Shown piece after piece: positions 8,813 through 18,230 of a stretch of 64,000 nt of DNA (positions are counted from its first letter, which is position 1; each line of letters opens with the position of its first letter). A program made the position numbers and the translations under genes. The notes beneath the pieces are model-generated. The model was given only the letters and a program-made list of their open reading frames with translations. It had not been told where the DNA came from and searched no databases. This DNA is from Paenibacillus cellulosilyticus (GTDB lineage Bacteria; Bacillota; Bacilli; Paenibacillales; Paenibacillaceae), in NCBI RefSeq assembly GCF_003182255.1, contig NZ_QGTQ01000027.1:20948-84947 (forward strand), written 5' to 3'.

Positions 8813-10654
8813 GTGAGTAATGTGGCATACGGAAAAATTCCGGAATCCGCCATTGAAGCGGTACGCAATGCGCATGACATCGTGGAGACGGTAGGGAAAT
8901 ACGTGCATCTCACCAAGAACGGGAAGTACATGAAGGGCCTATGTCCGTTCCACTCGGAGCGAACGCCGTCGTTTACTGTAACGCCCGAATTGCAAATCTT
9001 CCATTGCTACGGCTGTGGCAAGAGCGGCAACGTCATTCGATTCATCGCTGAGATTGAAGGGTACTCCTTTCCCGAAGCGGTACGCGTATTGGCAGAGGAA
9101 GCGAGCATACCCGTTACTTGGGCTGACGCTGCTGATGCAGGACCTCCTGCGGATCCGAACCGAGACAAGCAGATTGAAGCACATGAGCTAACGGCCAAGC
9201 TGTATCATCATTTATTGATGAATACGAAGCAGGGGCAATCAGCACTTGCTTATTTGCGTGGACGGGGAATGTCCGATAAGTTGATTGACCAATTCTCGAT
9301 CGGATATGCGCCAGAGTCTTGGGACACGCTCGCCAAGTTTCTGGATTCAAGGAAGTTTCCGCTTCCGCTGATGGAGAAGGCTGGTTTATTGTCATCAAAG
9401 CAGGATGGCAGCGGGTACGTGGATCGATTTCGCGGACGAATCATGTTTCCAATTTGGAATCGTGACGGCAAGGTGATTGCTTTCGCAGGACGTATTATGG
9501 GGGATGGCCAGCCGAAATATTTGAACTCGCCGGAATCACCGTTATTTACGAAGAGCCGCACGCTGTACAACTTCAACAATGCTCGGCCGGATATACGCAA
9601 ACGGCGCAAAGTGGTCGTATTCGAAGGGTACATGGACGTCATTAAGACGTGGAGTGCAGGCATTCGGAATGGTGTAGCGACGATGGGAACGGCACTGACG
9701 GACGAGCATGCAGCGATATTAGCTCGATCGGCTGATGAGGTCACGATCTGTTATGATGGCGACTCTGCTGGTAAGGCAGCCGCTATGAAAGCGATACCCA
9801 TGTTCGAGAAAGCAGGAATGACCGTATCTGTCGCCATGCTGCCAGGCAACATGGATCCGGATGAGGCAATCGAGGCGTATGGACCGGATGCTTTTTTACG
9901 AGATGTAATGGATCACCCCGTGTCTGCAGTGAAATTTAAGCTTATATATTTGCGAAAAAACCATATGCTAGAAGAAGATGAGGGCCGTCGCAAATATTTG
10001 CTTGAAGCATCGAAAATTGTGGCTGAGCTTGAAACAGCGACTGAGCGCGAAATGTACATGAAAGAGCTGTCACGCGAGTTTGGCGTTTCGATGGATGCAC
10101 TGAAGCAGGATGTCCATGCGGTACGCTTGACAAATCAAAATTTGCAAAGCCCAAGGGATAATAACGATTTTTCGTGGAATAATGGTAGGAATGAAAAGCG
10201 TCCTTCGTCTTTTGGACCACCTACATTGCTCCCTGCCTACCAACAGGCTGAACGGAAATTGTTATCCGTCATGATGCGAGACGCAGCAACGGCTCGGACG
10301 GTGCACGATCAGCTAGGCGATGCTTTTTATGTTGAGGATCACGCAGCGCTTGCTGCTTATTTATATGCATTTTATGCGCAAGGTCATGATCCTGATGTCA
10401 AACGGTTCATCTCCACGCTTCAAGACGATCGTCTTGAGCGGACAGCCGCTTCGATTCTGTTAATGGACGGCGATTTTTCATTCAATGAGCAGGTGCTCAA
10501 CGATTTCATTCGGGAAATTCGTAAAGTTCCTCTTTTACGCGAGTTGGAACAGAAGAAGGAGCAGTTGGTGCGGGCGGAGCGATCCGGAGACATTGCGCAG
10601 GCTGTGCAAATTGGAATTGAGATTATAACCCTAGAAAAAGAACTGAAGGAATAG
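8813..10654 (+). CDS. dnaG: DNA primase
   Basis: The 613-aa product synthesises the RNA primers for replication and partners with the replicative helicase. The CHC2 zinc ribbon is at the N-terminus (Cys44, His47, Cys65, Cys68 in CPFH and CYGC). A TOPRIM catalytic core follows at about residues 265-345, with VVFEGYMDVIK and the acidic ICYDGDSAGKAA. The C-terminal third is the less conserved helicase-interaction domain. The start is GTG at 8813 behind AAGAGGATAAGGG. The gene is followed after 36 bp by sigA, the classical macromolecular synthesis arrangement without rpsU. Confidence 0.98.
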   Translation: MSNVAYGKIPESAIEAVRNAHDIVETVGKYVHLTKNGKYMKGLCPFHSERTPSFTVTPELQIFHCYGCGKSGNVIRFIAEIEGYSFPEAVRVLAEEASIPVTWADAADAGPPADPNRDKQIEAHELTAKLYHHLLMNTKQGQSALAYLRGRGMSDKLIDQFSIGYAPESWDTLAKFLDSRKFPLPLMEKAGLLSSKQDGSGYVDRFRGRIMFPIWNRDGKVIAFAGRIMGDGQPKYLNSPESPLFTKSRTLYNFNNARPDIRKRRKVVVFEGYMDVIKTWSAGIRNGVATMGTALTDEHAAILARSADEVTICYDGDSAGKAAAMKAIPMFEKAGMTVSVAMLPGNMDPDEAIEAYGPDAFLRDVMDHPVSAVKFKLIYLRKNHMLEEDEGRRKYLLEASKIVAELETATEREMYMKELSREFGVSMDALKQDVHAVRLTNQNLQSPRDNNDFSWNNGRNEKRPSSFGPPTLLPAYQQAERKLLSVMMRDAATARTVHDQLGDAFYVEDHAALAAYLYAFYAQGHDPDVKRFISTLQDDRLERTAASILLMDGDFSFNEQVLNDFIREIRKVPLLRELEQKKEQLVRAERSGDIAQAVQIGIEIITLEKELKE

Positions 10655-10690
10655 CAGGATGATCGTTTCTAGGGAGGAGGGAGTCGGAAT

Positions 10691-11827
10691 ATGGCGAATG
10701 ATCAACATACTGAACTAGATACGGAGCAGAAGCTTGAGTTGGTTAAAGACCAACTAATCGATCACGGTAAGAAGAGATCCTCCTTAACGTACAAAGAGAT
10801 AATGGAGAAGCTTGCCCCATTCGATCAGGATCCTGAACAAATCGATGAGTTCTTCGAGCAGCTTGATGACTTGGGAATTGAGGTCGTCAATGAGAATGAC
10901 GATGACTCCCGGATGGGTCGGGACGAGCATGATCGGGAGAGAGATCAAGAGCACGACGAATTCAATTTCGATGATGATCTATCATTGCCGCCAGGCATTA
11001 AGATTAATGATCCAGTGCGCATGTACTTGAAAGAAATTGGACGGGTTCCGCTGTTGTCGGCTGACGATGAGGTGGAATTGGCTAAGAGGATCGAGAAGGG
11101 CGATGAAGAAGCGAAGCGTCGTCTTGCAGAAGCAAACTTGCGACTCGTCGTAAGTATTGCGAAGCGTTATGTCGGACGCGGCATGCTGTTCCTCGACTTG
11201 ATCCAGGAAGGCAACATGGGTCTGATCAAGGCTGTCGAGAAGTTCGACCATACGAAAGGGTACAAATTTAGTACCTACGCAACATGGTGGATTCGTCAAG
11301 CCATTACGCGTGCGATCGCCGATCAGGCGCGTACGATTCGGATTCCAGTCCACATGGTAGAGACCATTAACAAGCTTATCCGGGTTTCCCGTCAATTACT
11401 GCAAGAGCTGGGACGCGAACCGACGCCAGAAGAAATCGCGGCGGAGATGGAGCTTAGCACCGATAAAGTTAGAGAGATCATGAAGATTGCACAAGAGCCA
11501 GTATCGCTGGAAACACCGATTGGTGAGGAAGACGATTCGCATCTTGGTGATTTTATCGAGGATCAGGAAGCACTTGCGCCGGCGGACGCAGCCGCTTATG
11601 AGTTGCTGAAGGAGCAGCTTGAAGATGTGCTGGACACGCTGACGGAGCGGGAGGAGAACGTACTTCGCCTTCGTTTCGGACTCGACGACGGGCGTACGCG
11701 CACGCTGGAGGAAGTCGGCAAAGTGTTCGGTGTTACGCGCGAACGGATTCGCCAGATTGAGGCCAAAGCGCTTCGCAAGCTGAGACATCCAAGCCGCAGC
11801 AAGCGGTTGAAAGATTTTCTTGAATAA
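10691..11827 (+). CDS. sigA: Primary RNA polymerase sigma factor SigA (RpoD)
   Basis: The 378-aa protein is the housekeeping sigma factor. The acidic region 1.1 is in the first 110 residues ([20 protein letters not shown], then a run rich in D and E). Region 1.2 has [17 protein letters not shown], region 2 contains [17 protein letters not shown] for -10 recognition, and region 4 has the helix-turn-helix [19 protein letters not shown] for -35 recognition, ending [10 protein letters not shown]. The start ATG lies behind GGGAGGAGGG. A rho-independent terminator follows 9 bp after the stop. Confidence 0.99.
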   Translation: MANDQHTELDTEQKLELVKDQLIDHGKKRSSLTYKEIMEKLAPFDQDPEQIDEFFEQLDDLGIEVVNENDDDSRMGRDEHDRERDQEHDEFNFDDDLSLPPGIKINDPVRMYLKEIGRVPLLSADDEVELAKRIEKGDEEAKRRLAEANLRLVVSIAKRYVGRGMLFLDLIQEGNMGLIKAVEKFDHTKGYKFSTYATWWIRQAITRAIADQARTIRIPVHMVETINKLIRVSRQLLQELGREPTPEEIAAEMELSTDKVREIMKIAQEPVSLETPIGEEDDSHLGDFIEDQEALAPADAAAYELLKEQLEDVLDTLTEREENVLRLRFGLDDGRTRTLEEVGKVFGVTRERIRQIEAKALRKLRHPSRSKRLKDFLE

Positions 11828-11835
11828 TCAGCAAG

Positions 11836-11869
11836 GACCTTTCTGCTTCATGCAGCAAGGTCTTTTTTT
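11836..11869 (+). terminator. Intrinsic terminator after sigA
   Basis: GACCTT-t-CTGC pairs with GCAG-c-AAGGTC around a TTCAT loop, followed by seven T residues. It closes the yqfL-yqxD-dnaG-sigA group. Confidence 0.9.
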
Positions 11870-11892
11870 CCAAATCTGAAGGGGAGCGGATT

Positions 11893-12723
11893 ATGGATCA
11901 GCAACGAGGAAAAGTCATTGTACAAGAAATTGAGTACTGGCAAAAAAGCAAGCTGCTGCCGGATCACTACTGTGATTTCCTGCTAAATCTGTATGCTGAG
12001 CAAGCGGATCAATCGAAGCCGTCGAACCGGTTAACCGGGCGTGCTGCCGAAGCTGCAAGAAGCGCTTCAGGTAAGCAATGGCTGTTTGCAATTGTCTTTT
12101 TTTCCTTGATTTGCTTCGTTGTACTTCATTTTAACGCTTTTCATCCGCTATTGCAAATAGGTGTAACGGCTGTCGGCTTCGTGCTTTTGCTGTGGTACGG
12201 GCAACGAATGCGGCGTAAAAATGAGGCTGCAGGTATCGCTGTTATCGGGATGGATATGCTAGGATTGCTTGGTATGGGAATTTATATTCTGCATCAGCAT
12301 GACGATAACAGCTGGTCTTCAAAAGCACTGCTGCTAGCGGGCTGTGCACTGCTGTGGATTTGTTACGGGATTGGCGCCCGACTATCGCTGCTGCATTTGG
12401 CTGGATGGGTTGTACTTATTTTGCTATATGCATGGGTGCTGGCAAGACGAGATGTTGAACCGCCTTGGTATGAAATTCAGCTCTATTGGGTGCCGATGAC
12501 GTTCGTATTCGCGTGGTTTAGCTGGTTTATACAGCGTTGGTCGCGTCCCGTTGCTGCAGTGCTGTTCATCATCGGCTGCTTCATCTGGTTTATGCCGGAG
12601 CTGTATAGTACGATGTTTGTTGAAGATCGAGCATGGCCGCAGTTGATTATGTTCGCCAAGATCGCGATAGGCGGAGGGCTGCTGTTTGGATTAAGAAAAC
12701 AATGGATTGCGTGGGTCGCTTAA
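11893..12723 (+). CDS. Polytopic membrane protein, DUF2157-like
   Basis: A 276-aa product with a soluble N-terminus of about 60 residues (IEYWQKSKLLPDHYCDFLL) followed by about eight hydrophobic segments from residue 63 to the end. The N-terminal pattern of a short helical domain ahead of many membrane spans resembles DUF2157 proteins, of unknown function; this is my reading and not certain. Start ATG behind AAGGGGAGCGG. It ends overlapping the trmK start (TAATG), so the two are translationally coupled. No catalytic motif is visible. Confidence 0.75.
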   Translation: MDQQRGKVIVQEIEYWQKSKLLPDHYCDFLLNLYAEQADQSKPSNRLTGRAAEAARSASGKQWLFAIVFFSLICFVVLHFNAFHPLLQIGVTAVGFVLLLWYGQRMRRKNEAAGIAVIGMDMLGLLGMGIYILHQHDDNSWSSKALLLAGCALLWICYGIGARLSLLHLAGWVVLILLYAWVLARRDVEPPWYEIQLYWVPMTFVFAWFSWFIQRWSRPVAAVLFIIGCFIWFMPELYSTMFVEDRAWPQLIMFAKIAIGGGLLFGLRKQWIAWVA

Positions 12724-13517
12724 TGATAACGAAATTGTCTCATCGGCTTGGCACAATTGCTGAGCTAGTGCAAAGCGGTGCGCGTGTAGCCGATATCGGC
12801 TCTGACCACGCGTTGCTGCCGGTCTATCTTGTGTCTACGGGGAAGTGTCCTACTGCTGTCGCCGGTGAACTGAACCAAGGTCCGTTCGAAGCAGCTCGGA
12901 AACAGGTTCGCGAAGCAGGACTGTCACAGAAGGTTGATGTTCGTAAAGGAAATGGCTTGGCGGTTGTCACACCTGGTGAGACGGATACGATAACGATTGC
13001 AGGAATGGGCGGTCACTTAATCGCTTCGATTCTAGAAGAAGGCCGTGTCGCAGGGAAGCTGGAGCATGTAAGCGAGCTTGTGCTGCAGCCGAATGTCGGT
13101 GAGGATGCGGTTCGTCATTGGTTGACGGAGCATGGCTGGTCGCTCATGGAAGAGCGAATTCTAGAAGAGGATGGCAAAATTTACGAAGTGCTTCGAGCAA
13201 TACGCTCGGAAGAAGCAGCATTACATAACAACGAGTTATATCAACCATCGCGTCTGCCTGTTCAATCGAATTCGGAAGTATCCATTAGCAGCGAAGAGGC
13301 AGTAGAACTTCTGTATCGATTCGGACCGTATTTGCTGGTTGAACCAACCGATGTCTTTTATCTCAAATGGGATAGTGAGCTTCGCAAAATGGATCGCATA
13401 TGCGGGCAGATGGAGCAGTCTGGAGCGGAAGAGGCGATTACTCGAGCCAAGCAATTCCGTCATGAAATGGCGCAAATAGAGGAGGTGCTTACATGTTTGC
13501 GAAAGGACAAACCGTAG
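12723..13517 (+). CDS. trmK: tRNA (adenine-22 N1)-methyltransferase TrmK
   Basis: The 264-aa protein methylates N1 of A22 in tRNA using S-adenosylmethionine. It begins ITKLSHRLGTIAELV, then shows the SAM-binding motif ARVADIGSDHALLP and the catalytic loop TITIAGMGGHLIASIL. A C-terminal coiled segment follows, as in the Bacillus homologue YqfN. The ATG at 12723 overlaps the preceding stop by one base; a longer frame from 12633 would sit inside the membrane protein gene. Its last 25 bp overlap the next gene. The order sigA-trmK-yqfO is the Bacillus order. Confidence 0.95.
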   Translation: MITKLSHRLGTIAELVQSGARVADIGSDHALLPVYLVSTGKCPTAVAGELNQGPFEAARKQVREAGLSQKVDVRKGNGLAVVTPGETDTITIAGMGGHLIASILEEGRVAGKLEHVSELVLQPNVGEDAVRHWLTEHGWSLMEERILEEDGKIYEVLRAIRSEEAALHNNELYQPSRLPVQSNSEVSISSEEAVELLYRFGPYLLVEPTDVFYLKWDSELRKMDRICGQMEQSGAEEAITRAKQFRHEMAQIEEVLTCLRKDKP

Positions 13518-14614
13518 CGCAGCTGATGGAGCAGCTTGCTCCAAAACATTATGCTGTCGAAGGAGACCGCATCGGACTTCAGCTCGGTACGCTCAGCAAA
13601 CCCATTACGAAGGTATTGGTTGCGCTAGACGTTACGGATGCGGTGGTAGATGAAGCGATTGAAGCAGGTGCGAATCTGATTATTGCGCATCACGCAATCA
13701 TTTTCCGACCACTGGCTAAGATTGATACATCGACACCGGCAGGCAGGCTGTATGAGAAGCTTATCAAGCATGATATCGCTGTTTATATCGCGCATACGAA
13801 TCTCGATGTGACGGATGGTGGTATTAACGATTGGATGGCCGATATGCTTGGTATCGCAGCAGAAGGCCGTACGAGCCTCGAGGAGGTACATACGGATAAG
13901 CTGTATAAGCTTGTCGTGTTCGTTCCGGAGACGCACGGAGAGCTCGTGCAGCAAGCGTTGTGGAATGCTGGCGCTGGTGCGATTGGTAACTATGACAGCT
14001 GCAGCTTCGTTATTGAAGGAACGGGGACGTTCCGTCCAGGAGCCAATACCGATCCATTCATTGGCAAGCAAGGCAAGCTGGAACAGGTGAAGGAAGTACG
14101 CATTGAAACGGTGGTGCCGCACAGCATTCATCGTGCAGCTGTTCAAGCGATGCTCAAGGCACATCCTTACGAAGAGGTTGCTTACGACTTGTATCCGATC
14201 GATCTGAAGGGTCGTTCATTTGGTCTTGGACGTGTTGGCAAGCTGGAGCAGCCTACTACAATGGGTGAGCTGGTCGAACGAGTGAAAGCTGCGTTTGAGG
14301 TACCGTATGTGCGTGTTGTAGGCGATTTGAATGCACCTGTGAAGAAGCTTGCAGTTCTCGGCGGCTCCGGTGCAAAGTATGTTCGAGCAGCATCGTTTGC
14401 AGGCGCCGACGTGCTCGTAACAGGCGATATCGACTACCATACGGCGCATGATGCACTAGCAGACGGCATGATGATTATTGACCCTGGACATAACGTTGAG
14501 AAAATAATGAAGCAGCGCGTAGCTGACTGGCTTGCGGCTCGTCTAGCAGAGCGAAAATCGACGACAGAGGTCGTCGCTTCAAGTTTATCGACGGAGCCGT
14601 TCCAATTTGTATAA
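13493..14614 (+). CDS. yqfO: Nif3-like dinuclear metal centre protein (YqfO)
   Basis: The 373-aa product is the long form of the Nif3/YbgI/YqfO family, with the internal insert typical of Bacillales. Metal-binding residues appear in LIIAHHAIIFRPL near residue 66 and in VEVRIETVVPHSIHR and the C-terminal TGDIDYHTAHDAL. The family folds around a dinuclear metal site; its substrate is not settled. GTP cyclohydrolase I type 2 annotations in databases are doubtful for it. ATG at 13493 lies behind AGGAGGTG inside the end of trmK, so expression is coupled. Confidence 0.93.
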   Translation: MFAKGQTVAQLMEQLAPKHYAVEGDRIGLQLGTLSKPITKVLVALDVTDAVVDEAIEAGANLIIAHHAIIFRPLAKIDTSTPAGRLYEKLIKHDIAVYIAHTNLDVTDGGINDWMADMLGIAAEGRTSLEEVHTDKLYKLVVFVPETHGELVQQALWNAGAGAIGNYDSCSFVIEGTGTFRPGANTDPFIGKQGKLEQVKEVRIETVVPHSIHRAAVQAMLKAHPYEEVAYDLYPIDLKGRSFGLGRVGKLEQPTTMGELVERVKAAFEVPYVRVVGDLNAPVKKLAVLGGSGAKYVRAASFAGADVLVTGDIDYHTAHDALADGMMIIDPGHNVEKIMKQRVADWLAARLAERKSTTEVVASSLSTEPFQFV

Positions 14615-14644
14615 CGTTTGGATGCATTGGTTAACGATAATGGG

Positions 14645-14673
14645 TTGAGCTTTCGTAAATTTGCAGGTATACT
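14645..14673 (+). promoter_or_regulatory. rnpB promoter
   Basis: TTGAGC (14645-14650) and TATACT (14668-14673) are separated by 17 bp. The predicted start at about 14680 falls at the first bases of the RNase P RNA, six bases before the P1 helix. Confidence 0.8.
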
Positions 14674-14679
14674 AACTAA

Positions 14680-15096
14680 GCGAACCGGAAAGTTTGACAG
14701 ACAATCGCTGGCGGCTATAGGCCGCGAGAGGAAAGTCCGGGCTCCGTAGGGCAGGATGCTGGATAACGTCCAGTCAGCGCGAGCTGAAGGATAGTGCCAC
14801 AGAAATGGACCGCCGATGGCCGGCTTACGCCGGATCAGGTAAGGGTGGAACCGTGGTGTAAGAGACCACGAGGAGTATAGGTGACTATATTCCTGGTAAA
14901 CCCCATCTGGAGCAAGACCGAGAGAACGCAGCGCTGCAAAGCGCACCCTTGCCCGGGGCGTGTTCGGGTTGGTTGCTTGAGCCGTTCAGCAATGTTCGGC
15001 CTAGATAGATGATTGTCGCTAAGTAGGTGGGAGGGTCGTTCCCGTTTGCACCACCGAAAGTACAGAACCCGGCTTACGGCAAACTTTCCGCACGAT
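14680..15096 (+). ncRNA. rnpB: RNase P RNA, A-type
   Basis: This is the catalytic RNA that trims the 5' ends of tRNA precursors. Helix P1 is a perfect 11-bp pairing of CGGAAAGTTTG (14686-14696) with CAAACTTTCCG (15080-15090). Universally conserved blocks are present: GAGAGGAAAGTCCGGGCTC, GGTAAACCCC (loop L15, which binds the tRNA CCA end), AGATAGATGATTG and ACAGAACCCGGCTTA. The segments CCGCCGATGGCC, GGATCAGGTAAGGGTGGAA and GGAGCAAGACCGA, and the later GGTTGGTTGCTTGAGCC, follow the E. coli A-type architecture (P13/P14 and P16/P17) and not the B-type of Bacillus subtilis. Confidence 0.96.
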
Positions 15097-15115
15097 CCAA
15101 ATAATGGATACAATA

Positions 15116-15168
15116 AAGAGTTGGCTCTGCGTCATGCAATCATGACAGCAGCGCGCAACTCTTTTTTT
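15116..15168 (+). terminator. Terminator of rnpB
   Basis: AAGAGTTG pairs with CAACTCTT at the base, with an inner GTCATG-CAAT-CATGAC stem, followed by seven T residues. Confidence 0.85.
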
Positions 15169-15198
15169 GTTCCTTCGCTGCTCAACCCAAAATAAAAA

Positions 15199-15235
15199 TA
15201 AGCGCGACCGAGTCAGTCTCAGCCGCGCTTTTTCT
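15199..15235 (-). terminator. Terminator of the subtilase gene (probably bidirectional)
   Basis: Read on the minus strand, AAGCGCGGCTGAG pairs with CTCGGTCGCGCTT and is followed by ATTTTTATTTT. On the plus strand the same hairpin is followed by TTTTT. It separates the convergent rnpB and subtilase transcripts. Confidence 0.75.
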
Positions 15236-15250
15236 ATAACATACTAGCTT

Positions 15251-15287
15251 GCTCGAACGAAAGCTGTGCCCGCTAGGGCATGCGACT
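15251..15287 (+). repeat. Partial copy of dispersed repeat B (5' module)
   Basis: GCTCGAACGAAAGC followed by the hairpin GTGCCC-gcta-GGGCAT and GCGACT matches the first 40 bp of the longer repeats at 19637, 61668 and 63824. The 3' part of the unit is missing here. Confidence 0.6.
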
Positions 15288-15318
15288 TCTTGCAGGCAGT
15301 CAATTACCCGCAAAGCCC

Positions 15319-17196
15319 CTATGATTTCCCCAGCTTGCGCGCAACATTATGCGGATAACGCTGCAGCGAGACAGCCGATTGCTCTGCGGCATCGAGCGCT
15401 TTGACGACGTCGATTTGGCCATAACCAAAGTAGTTGTCCTTGCCTTTATCGCCCAGATCTTTTGCCGTCTGCCGGATAATGTCCATTACTTCCGTGTTCT
15501 TCAACTGCGGATTAATGGAACGAATTAGCGCAGCCAGTGCGGCTACGTGCGGACTTGCCATCGAAGTGCCAGACAGGGCAGCATATTGGCTGCCAGGATA
15601 GGTGCTTGCGATCGCGTCGCCTGGAGCGGCTACGTCAATGTAGTCGCCGTAATTCGAGAAGGAAGCTCGCTTGCCATTCTGGTCAGTTGCAGCGACAGCG
15701 AGCACTTCTTTATAAGCGGCTGGGTAACCCGGACGATCTGTGTTGTCATTCCCGCTTGCTGCGACGAGAACAACGTCATGGTCGAAGGCGTATTTGAGCG
15801 CATCGTGCAGAAATTCGGCTTCTGCATAGTTGCCGAGGCTCATGTTGATCACCTTGGCACCGTGGTCAGTAGCCCAGATAACACCTTGTGCGACGGAGTA
15901 GGTAGAGCCAGCACCACTGCTGTCGAGTACTTTGACTGGCAATAATTTGTTATACCAAGTCATTCCGGCGACCCCTTCGCCGTTGTTGACGGATGCAGCT
16001 ATAATGCCTGCTACGTGTGTGCCGTGGCCCACATCGTCGTCGGGCGCATCTTCTTCACTTACGATATTCATCCCTGTGGCGAGCTTGCCTTTCAAATCAG
16101 GGTGATCGGCTTGGACGCCTGTATCCAGCACGCCTATAAGGATGGTATCGCTGCCTTTGCCGACACTCCATCCCTTCTCTGTGCTAATCGTAGGTAAATT
16201 CCATTGATATTCTTTATAAAGCACATCATTCGGAATAATCGACCTATGATTATCCGATAATGCTGATGGCTGGCCTGATTGTATTTGACGATCGTTCGTC
16301 ATATATAAATAATGGGGCTCGACATATACCGGCTTCCAGCGCTGCTGAAAATAACGCATCATCGTCTTCGTTTCCATCTTCTTGGAGCGGAACACAAACG
16401 TGTAACCAAGCTTCTGGACAGAAATCGCATTAATATCTTTGCGAATTTGTGCCAGTTCAAGATCGGACGGATCTGTATGGAATCGAACGACGACCTCGTT
16501 AATGTGGTAGTGGCTTGCGCCGCCGTTGTCTTCGCCTGTTCGTACAGTTGTCTCTTCTGTGGAGTTCGCTTTCACGGACTCGACGCGATAATGTCCTTCA
16601 GCTGGATAAGGGACAAGCCGCAGGTTACGGCGTTGATGACGTTCGACTTGGCCTACAACATCCTGCTTCACGAGGCCGACGACGCCACTGCCAAGATGCT
16701 TCGGCTCAGGGCTGCCTAGTACGATGTAGCGTTGCCCGTCTTGCATGAACGGGGAAGACGAATACTTATCTCCTTTGGCTACAGCTGCACGAGCTTCCTT
16801 GAGCAACTTCACTGCTTTGTCGCCAACATTGTCTGGTATGGCGCCACGATCAACCGACCGCTTAGGGTTCATCCAGCTAACGTAGAGCATATGCTTATGC
16901 ATGTCCATCATGTTTTTGATTTTCTCGTTCTTGGTAGAACCTTCAGTATGTCCCGAAGCTAGATGCGCGAAATCCTTTGTGCATTCGGTCGTACACAGCA
17001 TCGATGTAGCGTCCATATCATGCTGCATAATTTTGAGCTTGCTAGCTGTTTCAGCCTTGACGGACTCCGCATGTGATTTGGCGGTAGGAGCTGGTGCTGA
17101 CTTGCTTGCTTTTGGCTCAGAACAGGACGTAAGGGGCATAACCATTAGTGCGGCTGTTGCCAAAGCGATCCAGCCTTTCCATTGTTGTTGTCGCAA
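15319..17196 (-). CDS. Lipoprotein subtilisin-like serine protease (S8 family)
   Basis: The 625-aa product has a signal peptide ending in a lipobox (LTSC, Cys25), so it is probably anchored outside the membrane. After a variable region of about 200 residues comes a propeptide-like segment (EVVVRFHTDPSDLELAQIRK). The catalytic domain starts near residue 340 and shows the full triad: Asp in IGVLDTGVQADHPDL, His in GHGTHVAGII, Asn in VAASGND and Ser in LSGTSMASPHVAAL. The start codon is TTG at 17196, behind GATGGAGG. Two cysteines in CTTECTK near residue 70 could form a disulphide. It is transcribed alone, opposite to its neighbours; its substrate is unknown. Confidence 0.92.
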   Translation of the reverse strand: MRQQQWKGWIALATAALMVMPLTSCSEPKASKSAPAPTAKSHAESVKAETASKLKIMQHDMDATSMLCTTECTKDFAHLASGHTEGSTKNEKIKNMMDMHKHMLYVSWMNPKRSVDRGAIPDNVGDKAVKLLKEARAAVAKGDKYSSSPFMQDGQRYIVLGSPEPKHLGSGVVGLVKQDVVGQVERHQRRNLRLVPYPAEGHYRVESVKANSTEETTVRTGEDNGGASHYHINEVVVRFHTDPSDLELAQIRKDINAISVQKLGYTFVFRSKKMETKTMMRYFQQRWKPVYVEPHYLYMTNDRQIQSGQPSALSDNHRSIIPNDVLYKEYQWNLPTISTEKGWSVGKGSDTILIGVLDTGVQADHPDLKGKLATGMNIVSEEDAPDDDVGHGTHVAGIIAASVNNGEGVAGMTWYNKLLPVKVLDSSGAGSTYSVAQGVIWATDHGAKVINMSLGNYAEAEFLHDALKYAFDHDVVLVAASGNDNTDRPGYPAAYKEVLAVAATDQNGKRASFSNYGDYIDVAAPGDAIASTYPGSQYAALSGTSMASPHVAALAALIRSINPQLKNTEVMDIIRQTAKDLGDKGKDNYFGYGQIDVVKALDAAEQSAVSLQRYPHNVARKLGKS

Positions 17197-17470
17197 CTAT
17201 TATTCCTCCATCTCCCCAATATGGGGCTATTCGCAGCATTCCTCCTTAGAGTAAGAAATCGGGATGTAAATTATGCGGAGAATGAGCGAAGGAGTGTACC
17301 ATCGAGCATTTATTTATGGTACGATAATAAAGATTTTGTTGAAATATAAGTCGCGATAAGTCATCGATTTATGTAGGCTTATATTTTACCGGTATGAAAC
17401 GCTGCTAGCACCACTCAGACGCCAGCAGGCCGTTTTACTTCGACGGGATAAGAAAGGGGAGCAACTCCAT

Positions 17471-17971
17471 ATGCCAGTTGCCAACGTTAAAGGTTTAAGC
17501 GAAACAACACACGCGAAGCTGAAGGAAGCTATTGTTCAATTAGAGTCGTTCCTGAACGAATATGCAGTGCCGCAGCTTGTGAATGGCGATACGAGTGAAG
17601 GCGCGGCGCTCTTCTATAAAGGGCTGCTCGCGGATCTGCGTCATCTGCTCGTTTACTCGGAGACGGTATATGAAAAAATCGGTATCGTCCTGCGCCGTCC
17701 GAACTTCGATACGGAAGCTGCTGAACGCAGCCTGTACGAGGCATACCATCAAGCGGTTGCAGCATTCTTCTATCCGAAGAACGAGTGCTACTCGGAAGAT
17801 GGCCGTTACGCTTACACGGGTCAAGATGCCATTCGTTTCCGTTTTGTTCCGACTCGTCCGGCACGTGAAATCGTATTGTCGGTATCCAAAGTGTATGAAG
17901 AGCTTCGTGATGAGCTGGCTTACTACGAGAATGACTACATGACACAGCGCCGCATGCAAGGGCAAAAATAA
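17471..17971 (+). CDS. ypuI: YpuI family protein (DUF3907)
   Basis: This 166-aa soluble protein resembles Bacillus YpuI: an N-terminal helical part (LESFLNEYAVPQL), a middle RSLYEAYHQAVAAFFYPKNE, then YTGQDAIRFRF and a C-terminal helix ELRDELAYYENDY. The YEAYHQ...FF.PKN...Y.DSR-like...YTG order is the family signature. Function is unknown. ATG is behind AAAGGGGAGC. It has no signal peptide or membrane span, and stands upstream of a small DUF1540 gene on the same strand. Confidence 0.82.
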   Translation: MPVANVKGLSETTHAKLKEAIVQLESFLNEYAVPQLVNGDTSEGAALFYKGLLADLRHLLVYSETVYEKIGIVLRRPNFDTEAAERSLYEAYHQAVAAFFYPKNECYSEDGRYAYTGQDAIRFRFVPTRPAREIVLSVSKVYEELRDELAYYENDYMTQRRMQGQK

Positions 17972-18023
17972 CCTCGCATGTGCTCGCCTCCGCTGCGGCA
18001 AGCTAGTAGCGGAGGTGATGGTG

Positions 18024-18224
18024 ATGCCAAGTGGCGTCAAGTGCAGCGTGTCGAATTGTACATTCTGGAAGGAAGGCAATCGTTGCAATGCCGATCAGAT
18101 CGAGGTCGATTTAGACGCGCATGCCTCATTTTATGCGGAGTTTGCAAGTGAATCATTTATCGATCATCAGGATGAAGCAACTGAATCATCTGTCACCTGC
18201 TGCCAAACGTTTCGGAAGAGGTGA
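18024..18224 (+). CDS. DUF1540 cysteine-rich small protein
   Basis: A 66-aa protein with two cysteine clusters: CSVSNC with a third Cys in GNRC at the N-terminus, and a CC pair in VTCCQTFRKR at the end. This is the DUF1540 pattern, seen in small Firmicute proteins, some of them spore-associated, thought to bind metal. The ATG at 18024 is chosen because GGAGGTG ends 6 bp before it; in-frame GTG and ATG codons just upstream overlap that site. It lies 6 bp ahead of the next gene. Confidence 0.82.
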   Translation: MPSGVKCSVSNCTFWKEGNRCNADQIEVDLDAHASFYAEFASESFIDHQDEATESSVTCCQTFRKR

Positions 18225-18230
18225 CTTAAG

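Noticed and set aside
14835..14875. T-box-like motif AGGGTGGAACCGTGG
   Set aside because: It lies inside the RNase P RNA and matches a conserved segment of that molecule; no stem I, specifier or downstream synthetase gene accompanies it.
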